Shown piece by piece: positions 1-9,005 of a DNA stretch of 64,000 nucleotides (positions within the stretch are counted from its first letter, which is position 1; every line of letters begins with the position of its first letter). The DNA is from Vesta saturnalis (Eukaryota > Arthropoda > Insecta > Coleoptera > Lampyridae). Made by a program: the position numbers and the translations under genes. Under the pieces are notes generated by a model. The model saw only the letters and a program-made list of their open reading frames with translations, did not search any database and was not told the DNA's origin. The DNA lies in the NCBI GenBank assembly GCA_036346205.1, contig JARFJB010000531.1:110001-174000 (forward strand), in the 5' to 3' direction.

Positions 1-436
<436 letters not shown>

Positions 437-609
437 GTGCATGATCAACTCTATTGCAGAAAATGTTTATTAGTCTATACACCACTAGATGGAGCCACAA
501 ACAAACCTTAATTAGTCTTACCGCTACCTTTAGTACAGAAAACACTCTGCCAGCTTAAAAACACAACTAGATGGCGCTAAAAATCAATTTTAACTCAACT
601 CAGTAAATG

Positions 610-890
610 CAACTAACACAAGTCTTGTCTTAAAGTTAGCATTAGACCACCTTATTGAATACAAATTTTGATGACGGGGCGAATGCTACACCTGTCTTAG
701 GTTAGAACCACATACAATTGCACCGGGGGCCACGATAGAGTTCCAAGGGCTAGTTTCTGCACTTGTCTTATAAGGTTAGCCCCATACCATTTCCAACCTG
801 CGACAGGGCGAAGGTCCGAGAACAAGTTTTGAAGATCTACACGTGTCTCAAGTTAGCATTAGGGCCCCTTATTAGAATACAAATTCAAAT
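610..890. repeat. Degenerate tandem repeat, about four copies
   Basis: A motif resembling CAC-TGTCTTA-GGTTAGCATTAG followed by CCTTATTGAATACAAATT recurs near 620, 690, 760 and 840 with unequal spacing. The first and last copies are closest to each other (both contain GTTAGCATTAG and TTAT-GAATACAAATT). The middle copies keep only the TGTCTTA-GGTTAG core. It looks like an old tandem duplication just upstream of the promoter-like block. No coding potential is visible. Confidence 0.5.
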
Positions 891-897
891 TTCCTGC

Positions 898-1256
898 AAC
901 CAATCAGAATGTTGAGACTTAGTCCTCCAATCAGAGCACAGCAGCTGAGTGGTGGGCTAAGACCAATCAGAATCCAGAGAGGTGCATTCACGACCAATCG
1001 GTTAAAAGGGGGCGGTCTAGTTTTAATCTTCCACCAGAACATTGCATGCTCAATTGCCTAACCTCCAAGGGGTATACAGCCAAAAAGGCCCTTAATACTG
1101 ACAAAAGGACCTTAATTAGGGAATCAACTCCGCCCAAAGGTTGCAAAAGGCCCCCGAAAAGAAGCCGACTCCACCCTCCAAATATACGCCTCCCACGTGC
1201 GTGAGTACAAACAGTGGAGGGGAAGGTGACTCAGTGGGCGGAGCTTGTGACGTAAA
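898..1256. promoter_or_regulatory. Promoter-like block: four CCAAT boxes plus GC, E-box, AP-1 and CRE motifs
   Basis: The stretch is clearly more GC-rich than its surroundings. It contains CCAATCAGA at 900, 927 and 963 and CCAATCGG at 993, spaced 27-36 bp apart. It also has GGGGGCGG at 1008, CACGTG at 1194, TGACTCA at 1227, GGGCGG at 1236 and TGACGTAA at 1248. Clustered CCAAT boxes next to GC boxes are typical of NF-Y-type promoters, although a transposon 5' region or LTR could look the same. I see no convincing coding sequence on either side, so the transcript it might drive is unknown. Confidence 0.4.
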
Positions 1257-2903
1257 AAAAGTGGAGAGGATGGTGCTTGTGTACTACTGATGTGCCCAAA
1301 ATGCACTAATCACATAATTTCTATCTAAAAGTTCGTCAGCTTGAATAGCAATAAAAAACTTCAAATGAATTTGGATAAAAATGCGCATGGATACGCCTCT
1401 ATTAAAATTTCAGCGATAATGAAAAACAAACAAAAGTTAATCTTTAAAGAAAAGGCGTATACAACCGTTTACCCCAACACATAACAAAAATTAAACCCCA
1501 TAAAATTTATTAACATTCGTCGTCGACCTCAATAATAAACGCAGAAATGTTACCTTAAACAGAGATGCTCTTTGTTACACAGCCAGACACGATTGAATAT
1601 CCGGTAGAAGGACCTCGACTGTAGGGTTGATATTGAGGAGACGCTCGCAGCATTCGTTTCAATTCTGCGAATATCGGCCTGTCTTTCGACTCGCGTTCGG
1701 ATGAAATTTCAATCGAGCGCGTGTACACTAATAATTATGTTAACACGAAGTTCCCTTACTTTAAATTATAGTTAACTATCCACAAAAGCCGGTTTATTTA
1801 CAACGCGTTACTGATTATCTTTACTGTAATAATGTACAAATTCTGGATAATTCTTAATATTCTTAAATTACGAAAAACTTTATCTTATTTACGGCAGGTT
1901 ATTTACTTAATAGCTCACTGTGAACTTAATGATTGTAACCTTGAAACGAAGATTGTATTTTTCCGCAAAATAAAAGTGAAACCTCCATAGGATAACGAGA
2001 GTACTAGATACTTAAAACAATAAACGCCGTTCTGGATCTCGATATATTCCCAAGAACTAACTGCACATAACGATAAATTGGTCTCGTGAAGGTTGAACAA
2101 TGATATGAGCCCTTATTGGAATTAGGCGAGGGGGTTGGACACCCTGTAACGACAGTTCATGCAACACTGACCTGGTTTAACGTCGTTTCGCAGTAAACTT
2201 CGCCACCTTAACGATAACTATAGGCTGCTAAGCCTATACCACTACTGCTGCCGCAAGTAAAAATACTTGCGGTCCCATTGGTTTTTTAACCCCTTTCACT
2301 CTAATTAGCCAAAAAACTTGAATTTTCCACCGTATTCGCAAATCCAAGCTCGAAAATAATCGTCGGGAGATATTGCACTGTCAGAAAGCCTACTTCTACC
2401 TCGAAACCTTATATAAGTAATTTGATATATGGATAGTTGAAATTTTCAAGCAAACTAGACTTTAATGCTATGTATTTAAATTCAAATTCTTACCAAACGA
2501 AACGGTGATGAACTGACGGCAATGTGAAACTTTTGCAAAAGATGTACCTTACAATGTAATATTTGACAACGTTCTTTAATTTAAATTTTATATGAGCAAT
2601 CTCAACGTTATTTAAATTACATTTCTCCAATTTAAAATACGAAAGCATTTATTTATACAAAACTATCCTTATTTACAAAGACACTAACGAATGTTTCCTC
2701 ACACTTTAGTAAAAGGGTTTTCCTAAATATCAATACCAAAATGTAAATAACATTTTCCTCTTTAAACTTCCATCTTACTTTGATCAACAATAAAAACTTC
2801 ATTTTCGGTTTAGAAAATACAAAAAAATTCACAAACCTTTTAAATACGTAAACGACAAAAGAAAACGTTATAATAGAAAAGTTTCCCAACCATTGCTGCA
2901 TGA
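1257..2903. other. No recognisable gene
   Basis: Mostly AT-rich sequence. Short open frames near 1,300, 2,000 and 2,800 have no recognisable domain and biased, low-complexity composition. A somewhat more GC-rich patch lies at 1,510-1,730. Nothing here supports a gene. Confidence 0.5.
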
Positions 2904-3161
2904 CTAGATCCAATTACGAGAGTCTATACCACATTCAAGGTGTTCGGTACTAACAAATAATTTATAAATTCGGAATTTATCGGCAAATCTTGATAAAATC
3001 ATAGACACATGACAGCGTCTAGGACATCGGGGACGCCAACGTTGTCGTTTCACGTTATTTTCAGACCATCTTCGCCAACATAAGGAAATTGTGGCGATAC
3101 TGCCTCCCACGCGAGCGGCAACATCACGAATTGATAATCCGACTTTTCGTAGACCGGTTAT
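2904..3161 (-). pseudogene. Tc1-like transposase, N-terminal helix-turn-helix fragment
   Basis: Read on the - strand, the frame entering at 3161 encodes a typical Tc1 paired-like helix-turn-helix, with GLSIRDVAARVGGSIATIS followed by CWRRWSE and an arginine/proline-rich GRPR-like hook. That arrangement is diagnostic of the DNA-binding domain of Tc1/IS630-type transposases. After about 55 residues the similarity fades and no DDE catalytic domain follows. The upstream end (start codon and 5' inverted repeat) is replaced at 3162 by a Penelope-like repeat. It is therefore a dead fragment, seen directly as a truncated domain. The family call is confident, the exact subfamily is not. Confidence 0.75.
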
Positions 3162-3495
3162 TATTTTAAAATACTTATCTTTTGGGTTTTTTTAATGGTG
3201 TATTTTAAATTATACAATCTAAACGTTTCGACAACACTTACAGTTATCTTCGTCAGTAGTAATATTTGTTAAAGATGTTGTAAACAATTTTGTCAAAGTT
3301 GAAAAATTAAAACATAAACATCAGCCTGCTATTAATATAACAGTTTGAGAAACGTATAAAGCCAACTATAAAATTAAATTTTAGTAAAGAATAACTAGGT
3401 CATTAAAAATTAAATATTGTTAAACTGCCTTAAAGATGACAAATTAGAACACTCTCTACGGCGAAAGCTAATAATGAAATTTGTCAGCCAATTTA
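3162..3495 (-). mobile_element. Penelope-like repeat, copy 1, with hammerhead-like motif
   Basis: This stretch recurs at 6,800-7,049, 20,901-21,066 and, inverted, 21,343-21,531. On the - strand it holds CTGACGA (3256-3250), a six-pair stem GATAAC/GTTGTC (3248-3243 with 3235-3230) and GAAA (3229-3226). That is the CUGANGA...GAAA core of a hammerhead ribozyme, with one unpaired extra base. Hammerheads in terminal repeats are known for Penelope-like retroelements, hence the name. No reverse transcriptase is present. It sits exactly where the Tc1 fragment stops. The class assignment is an inference. Confidence 0.45.
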
Positions 3496-3759
3496 TTATT
3501 TTGCCACGTTCAAATTCGGTTCACTGATGGAAATTTGCACGATGTCGTACAGGAGGCATTATTTTAACTTTGATGTGTTTATTTATTAAGCTTACAAATA
3601 TGCTTAACATTGACACTTAAGTAATTAATGTCAAATGACAAGAAAGAGTTTTTGTTTCATTGTTGATGATTACTTGATTAATCTTTATTGTAACTTGCTG
3701 AAATTTTCATCGTTTATTAATGGGAATAAAATACACGTTTTTTAAAAACTACAACAGCG

Positions 3760-4123
3760 TTTAGTGGGTGTTCATTTATTTATGGAGGCCAGTATATTTA
3801 AGTAACAAATAAACGTTGTTTGATTTTGTGAAATTTTTGTAAATACCAGGACTTAAATTGCACAATTCTTATTTGATGTTATTTACCTCGGTATCTAAAC
3901 TATTATCACGAAAATGTTGTGTTTAGTTTTTCAATCACACTTAGAAACAGAAACTAATGTGCATAAACTGCTTGATGATGGTATATATTCGTAATATAAC
4001 AGTAAATTAGATACTAACAAATTGAATGATTAGCACTATGTGTACTCAATTGATAAAAGATATTGATTCAACTTTACTATAGAACTAGTTAATAAAGTAT
4101 TTTCCTACAACACACCCACTAAA
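3760..4123. repeat. Short inverted repeat flanking 0.34 kb (MITE-like)
   Basis: TTTAGTGGGTGT at 3760-3771 is mirrored by ACACCCACTAAA at 4112-4123. The interior is AT-rich and non-coding. It could be a small non-autonomous DNA transposon, but no target duplication is evident, and 12 matching bases in AT-rich DNA is weak evidence. The flanking 3,496-3,759 and 4,124-4,926 stretches hold nothing recognisable. Confidence 0.25.
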
Positions 4124-4926
4124 TTACGTGTCTTTTATTCAGTTGTGGTCTACAATTTTATTGTATCAATAATTCAATAATTTATATAGTATGAGAATTT
4201 AATGTTTCATTAAACCCTTGTATTAAACAAGGATTAAAGTAATAAATTTTATATTAATAAAAAATTGAAGAAAAGTACCGTAAAACCACTAAGCAAAACA
4301 AATTAAGTTCGAGTTTTGGAAAATGAAATGCTTTTAGAGAAAAAGAGGGAATTATATGAAGGCAATTAAGATAGCGTCTTAAGAAAATAATGATAGAAGT
4401 AATTTGTACGAACAAACTAAAGAAAGGATTGTGGATGTTTGGATAAAAGTATAAGGTATATCACCGTTCTTTGATAAAATATCACTTGTACGACATCTCA
4501 TTTATTATTACGCTAATAGATATGAAATAAAATTTGAACATATATGTATATGTTTACTGCTTACCTACTACATATTTAATAATTAGAACAAACCTTTTAA
4601 ATATTAAAACAGATATATAATTCTTATATAAAGCAAAAACAGAAATAATATCGAAAACACTACTATTACTTCCACTAATTCATGATTGTAATGAATTAAA
4701 CTTATGTCTACCCATAAATTAGTTCGGAATGCACTGGAAGGATACGTAAAATATATAATTATCATTATGTCCATACATGAATTTAATACATTTTTACATT
4801 CCAACCTACATATACATGTAGAAGGTTATGCATCGAGTTTTTTTTTCACTAACGCTAAATCAACTTATTAGCTCATTTTACATCTTTTGGCCAAGTTTCG
4901 TCAAGATTGTACATGATGTCTGGATG

Positions 4927-5973
4927 GCTATGTCTCTGTGTGTCTGTGTGTCTGTGTGTATGTGTGTCTGTGTGTCTGTATGTCTGTGTGTCTGTGTGTC
5001 TGTGTGTCTGTGTGTCTGTGTGTCTGTGTGTCTGTGTGTCTGTGTGTCTGTGTGTCTGTGTGTCTGTGTGTCTGTGTGTCGTCTGTGTGTCTGTGTCTGT
5101 GTGTCTGTGTATCTGTGTGTTTGTGTGTCTGTGTGTCATGTATCTGTGTGTCCGTGTATCTGTGTGTTTGTGTGTCTGTGTGTCTGTGTGTCCGTGCGTC
5201 CGTGCGTCCGTGAGTATGTGCGTCCGTGCGTCCATGCGTCCATGCGTCCGTGCGTCCGTGCGTCCGGGCGTCCGTACGTCCGTGCGTCCGTGCGTCCGTG
5301 CGTCCGTGCGTCCGTGCGTCCGTGCGTCCGTGCGTCCGTGCGTCCGCGCGTCCGTGCGTCCGTGCATGCGCGCGCGTGTGTGTGTCTGTGTCTGTGTCTG
5401 TGTCTGTGTCTGTGTCTGTGTCTGTGTCTGTGTCTGTGTCTGTGTCTGCGTCTGCGTCTGCGTCTGTGCCTGTGCCTGTGTCTGTGTCTGTGTCTGTGTC
5501 TGTGTCTGTGTCTGTGTCTGTGTCTGTGTCCTGTGTCTGTGTCTGTGTCTGTGTCTGTGTCTGTGTCTGTGTCTGTGTCTGTGTCTGTGTCTGTGTCTGT
5601 GTCTGTGTCTGTGTCTGTGTCTGTGTCTGTGTCTGTGTCTGTGTCTGTGTCTGTGTCTGTGTCTGTGTCTGTGTCTGTGTCTGTGTCTGTGTCTGTGTCA
5701 GTGTCAGTGTCTGTGTCTGTGTCTCTGTCTCTGTCTGTGTCTGTGTCTGTGCCTGTGCCTGTGCCTGTGTCTGTGTCTGTATCGTTGTCTGTGTCCATGT
5801 CCGTGACCGCGGCCGCGTCCGCGTCCACGTCCTCGTAAGCGTCCGTGCCCGTGTCCGTGTCCGTGTCCGTATCCGCGACCGCGTGCGTGTCTGTGTATGT
5901 GAGTATGTGCGTGTGTGTGTGTGTTTGTGTGTGTTTGTGTGTGTTGTGTGTGTGTGTGTGTGTGTGTCTGTGT

Positions 5974-6014
<41 letters not shown>

Positions 6015-6040
6015 TGTGCGCGCCCGCTTGTGTGTGTATG
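4927..6040. repeat. Compound TG-rich microsatellite (8-mer and 6-mer blocks)
   Basis: Blocks follow each other: GTGTGTCT 8-mers (4,935-5,200), CGTCCGTG 8-mers (about 5,170-5,365), GTGTCT 6-mers (5,380-5,700), mixed variants, then a (TG)n-rich end to about 6,036. The guanine/thymine bias is entirely on the + strand. Both strands are open in several frames because the units lack stop codons. The resulting Cys/Val/Ser or Thr/Asp/His-repeat reading frames are artefacts and not genes. Confidence 0.97.
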
Positions 6041-6534
6041 GATGTATGTTAGTATCCATGATAACTCCAGAAAGAAAATACATACGTGCTTAAGACGTTG
6101 TATTTAAGCTTGTTTTTATTTGGCTTAGAGCTGATTAGATTTTGGGATAAATCCAGTGGCGGAGAGGTGGTGTTTATTAGAGTCGGTTATTGGTTTTTAT
6201 CAAATATTTCTAAAACAGTTGCATACTTCAAAGATATAAAAATATCTAGATATAGACCTTAAATATATCGATTAATTATATTCTATACAATTTTTTGATG
6301 CGAAGCGTAATTTAGCGGCAAAAAATCCCTAATGTAGAATTTGAGTGTTCAAACTTTTTCATTACCTGAATAACGGTTAATTTTATAAAAAAAAGTGTAG
6401 ACGCATTTTATAGAGAAAATTTAATTTTACATTTTCTTAATAAAGTTTTATAATGTAAAGCGAAACAAATCTAACAATTAAACAAATATGATTGAAAATG
6501 CTGAAGCTGTATTATAGATATTTTTATAGAAGCG
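6041..6534. other. AT-rich, no recognisable gene
   Basis: Plain AT-rich sequence between the microsatellite and the satellite unit that hosts the LTR element. No open frame of note on either strand. Confidence 0.5.
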
Positions 6535-6606
6535 GGTGAATTGGAATTTTTTTTATGATAACGTGTTTATGTTTAGTAATCCCTATTTGACACGAAGTTT
6601 TAAACC
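6535..6606 (-). repeat. Left half of a split satellite unit
   Basis: The sequence from about 6,535 (including GATAACGTGTTTATG and GAAGTTTTAAAC) matches the reverse complement of the A-type unit of the dimeric satellite at 23,690-24,960. It breaks off at 6,606, where the LTR element begins. The same unit resumes at about 8,603 with AAACGTCATTCTGAC. The LTR element therefore inserted into a satellite copy. Confidence 0.6.
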
Positions 6607-7064
6607 ATAATGTGTTGGTTTGAATGCGCGGATTTCCCGCGTATTGTTGTTGGTCTGGCATCCGGAGTGGACTATGGCGCAGGTCGGAGATGATGCCGTT
6701 GAGGGGCGATAAAAACTAAGAGATTCCGAGTTTAAGTTTCTTTTGAGACAGATTGTTTGGTTCCATCTTGAAATTATTAATTGATAAGACTTTTTTTATG
6801 TAATAAATACTTATCTTTTTTGGGTTTTTTAGTGGTGTATTTTAAATTATACAATCTAAACGTTTCGATAACACTTATAGTTATCTAGAAAAGTTAAAAC
6901 ATAAACATTAGCCTGCTATTAATATAATTTGAGGAACGTAGAAAGCCAACTATAGAATTAAATTTTAGTAAAGAATAACTAGGTCAATAAAAATTAAATA
7001 TTGTTAAACTGTCTTAAAGATGACAAATCTGAACACACTCTAACGGCGAAGTTTATTTGAGTTG
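6607..7064 (+). repeat. 5' LTR, split by a nested Penelope-like insertion
   Basis: The LTR body runs from about 6,607 to 6,795 and resumes at 7,050 with GTTTATTTGAGTTGACT. The 3' LTR has these two parts continuous, joined by about 25 bp. The intervening 255 bp is the Penelope-like repeat. The LTR starts within a few bases of TGTTGG. The exact first base is uncertain because the copies differ there. Confidence 0.65.
6798..7049 (-). mobile_element. Penelope-like repeat, copy 2, inside the 5' LTR
   Basis: It aligns with copy 1 (3,162-3,495) over almost its full length, with a short deletion that removes the CTGACGA box. The stem is retained and is a perfect GATAAC/GTTATC here (6,880-6,885 with 6,867-6,872). 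One strand differs by a single base from copy 1, and the change turns a G-U pair into A-U. Because it interrupts the LTR it is younger than the LTR element. No open reading frame. Confidence 0.5.
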
Positions 7065-7142
7065 ACTGCAGGTCTCAGAAGAGGGATTTGTGAAAATTCG
7101 CCGATTGTTATCACTAATCACCGGAAAGACCACACCCGTATA

Positions 7143-7937
7143 ATGAATAACGATGATCGTAATGTATCCTCAACTTCCCCACGCCAGGGCTACAATGTAA
7201 GCCTAGATGAAATAATTTCCATGACCGTTAGAGATCTCATGAATCATCACCAAGCTGTTGCTGCAGCGCCTTTAAATGTTGAACGCGAACATTGTGAAAG
7301 TCATCGAAGAACACCGTCACCGCCAACTTTCAAAAATAATGAAGTAGCATCTTTATTACTGGAATTTAATGGACATGATGATGATGTGCGAGCATGGATC
7401 CAACGTATAGACGCTGTACAATATACTTACGAGGTACCTGATACTGTTATGCAATTAATTTCAGTAGGCAAATTAACCAAACAAGTTAAATCATGGTATC
7501 ATGGCAAAGTAGATTACGTTACAATGGGTTGAAGCCACTTAAAACTCCAATTATTGTTAACGTTTGATTGTCGTCCAAGTACAATTTCGTTAAATAGAAA
7601 AATGAAAAGCAAGAAATGGAATAAAAACGAAAATTTTTCGAATTATCTTGCCGAAAAAGGTATGTTATGTAATCAAGTAGGACTGAGTGAACCTGATGTT
7701 ATTGATTATGTGATCGACGGATTTGATAACAGCACACTTCAGGGTCAAGCCAGGGTGCAGAATTTTCATACAATGTCGGAATTACTTCAAGCTATGAAGC
7801 GCATTACAAACGAAGATCGAGGTTTTGTAACTTCCATATCTGGTACCGCTTCAGTCGTCAGGAGCTCTTTCAAGAACAACAAAGTAACAAAAGCTACTAT
7901 GAAAAGCGTCATAAAAAAACGCATTCTTATGCAGTAG
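7143..7937 (+). pseudogene. Gypsy-like gag remnant (frameshifted)
   Basis: The frame begins at ATG 7143 and runs to a stop at 7,532. The protein continues in other frames to about 7,937. The first part has the capsid-type segment LLEFNGHDDDVRAWIQRID followed by KSWYHGK. The second part (7,600-7,830) has SNYLAEKGMLCNQVGL and IDYVIDGF, the conserved second half of retrotransposon capsid domains. No zinc knuckle is seen. At least one frameshift and stop near 7,532-7,600 kill it. In a working element this protein would form the cytoplasmic particle that packages retrotransposon RNA. Confidence 0.7.
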
Positions 7938-8071
7938 GAGATTATGTGGTGAGCACGTATGTGGTTGTAAGGGCTGGCGTCAACAAAAAATTAATTCCTA
8001 AGCTCAAAGGTCCCTATATTATTACTAAAACTTTATCAAACCGACGATATGTAATTAAAGACATTCCGTAA
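7874..8071 (+). pseudogene. Gypsy-like integrase C-terminal tail
   Basis: In the frame of position 7,898 the translation gives YAVGDYVV, then GVNKKLIPKLKGPYIITK and NRRYVIKDI, ending at TAA 8069. This is the SH3-like C-terminal segment that follows the catalytic core in Gypsy-type integrases, where the GPY motif (here GPYII) is characteristic. It overlaps the end of the gag remnant in another frame, so the deletion joined gag almost directly to the last 65 codons of pol. Confidence 0.72.
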
Positions 8072-8160
8072 TTTCAACGTACGTAAATTCCGTATAAAAA
8101 TATTTTAGATGACAGTAATATGAAACCTTGGGTTCATAATGACTCTTAAAATTGTTTACA

Positions 8161-8207
<47 letters not shown>
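8161..8207. repeat. (AT)n microsatellite
   Basis: About 45 bp of TA dinucleotides between the integrase tail and the 3' LTR of the Gypsy-like element. Confidence 0.95.
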
Positions 8208-8212
<5 letters not shown>

Positions 8213-8359
8213 GAAATAAGAGGGAAAAACCCACATTCGTGATTCTTATTACATTTTTTGTGTGTTACAGTTATACTTTATTTTTAATAATAATCTTTAG
8301 CATATAACTTTAGATTGTATATTTGATCAGAGGCGACCAAGATCTTAGAATGGCCGAAC

Positions 8360-8604
8360 TATACGTGTAAGTTTGAATGCGCGGGATTTCCCGCGTAAGT
8401 TGATAGTACGTATTGTTGTTCGTCTGACATCCTAAGTGGCCTATGGTGCAGATCGGATATGATGCCGATGAGGGGGGATAAAAACTAAGGGATTCCTAGT
8501 TTCGTTTGAGACAGATTTTTTGGTTCCATCGTGAGTAAATTATTAATTGATAAAACTTTAGTTTATTTGTGTCTATTACATTTTTGTTTATTTGAGTTGA
8601 CTAC
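8360..8604 (+). repeat. 3' LTR of the Gypsy-like element
   Basis: It matches the split 5' LTR from GTTTGAATGCGCGG to TTTGAGTTGACT, including GACAGATT-TTTGGTTCCATC. This copy is uninterrupted and shows the LTR to be about 240 bp. The right edge is set by return of the satellite sequence at about 8,603. Confidence 0.7.
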
Positions 8605-8960
8605 AAAACGTCATTCTGACATAGATGATTGTTTTTGTTTTTACAATGTTGCCTGTTTTCCTTATGAACGTATAAAAATGAGGTTGCATAGTTATCCTAA
8701 AAAAATTGAAATTAAAATTATTTCATTTCTTTTAAGTTATCATCTAGATGCCTATTAACCTCTGGCTTTCATGAAGTTTTAAACGTCTGTTTGACGTAGA
8801 TGGTTGTTTTGGCGTTTACAATGTTGCCTATTTTCGTAATAAACAAGAGGTTTCGTAATTATTCTGCAAAAAATGTTATTAAAATTATGTTATTTCCTTT
8901 CATTTCCATTTTGTAGATTGAAGCTCATTGAGGTGTGCCACACCAGATATTTATTATTAT
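8603..8960 (-). repeat. Dimeric satellite copy (right half of split A unit, plus B unit)
   Basis: On the - strand this matches the alternating units found at 23,690-24,960. Signature blocks are GTTGCATAGTTATCC (8,682) and GTAATTATTC (8,852), each followed by a T-rich block, and a GGTGTG-CCACACC palindrome near 8,933. The open frame at 8,531-8,758 lies in this repeat and is not a gene. Confidence 0.6.
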
Positions 8961-9005
8961 CGAAGAATAGTAATCATAATAGAAGATACAATAGTTATTT
9001 ACTAA

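Larger units (their letters stand above)
6607..8604 (+). mobile_element. Gypsy-like LTR retrotransposon with large internal deletion
   Basis: Two direct repeats (6,607-7,064 and 8,360-8,604) share GTTTGAATGCGCGG-ATTTCCCGCG, a GATGCCG-TGAGGGG-GATAAAAACTAAG block and a TTTGAGTTGACT end. They flank a broken gag and the extreme tail of an integrase. Protease, reverse transcriptase, RNase H and the integrase core are all missing, so about 3-4 kb has been lost compared with a usual Gypsy element. Both flanks match one satellite unit, with AAAC present on each side as a possible 4-bp target duplication. The 5' LTR is itself interrupted by a Penelope-like repeat. Confidence 0.7.

Noticed and set aside
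1124..1306. A 60-codon - strand frame in the GC-richer block
   Set aside because: Short, no recognisable domain, overlaps the promoter-like motif cluster.
4828..6107. Long Cys/Val/Ser and Thr/Asp/His-repeat reading frames on both strands
   Set aside because: They are translations of stop-free 6- and 8-bp microsatellite units and are open in several frames at once.
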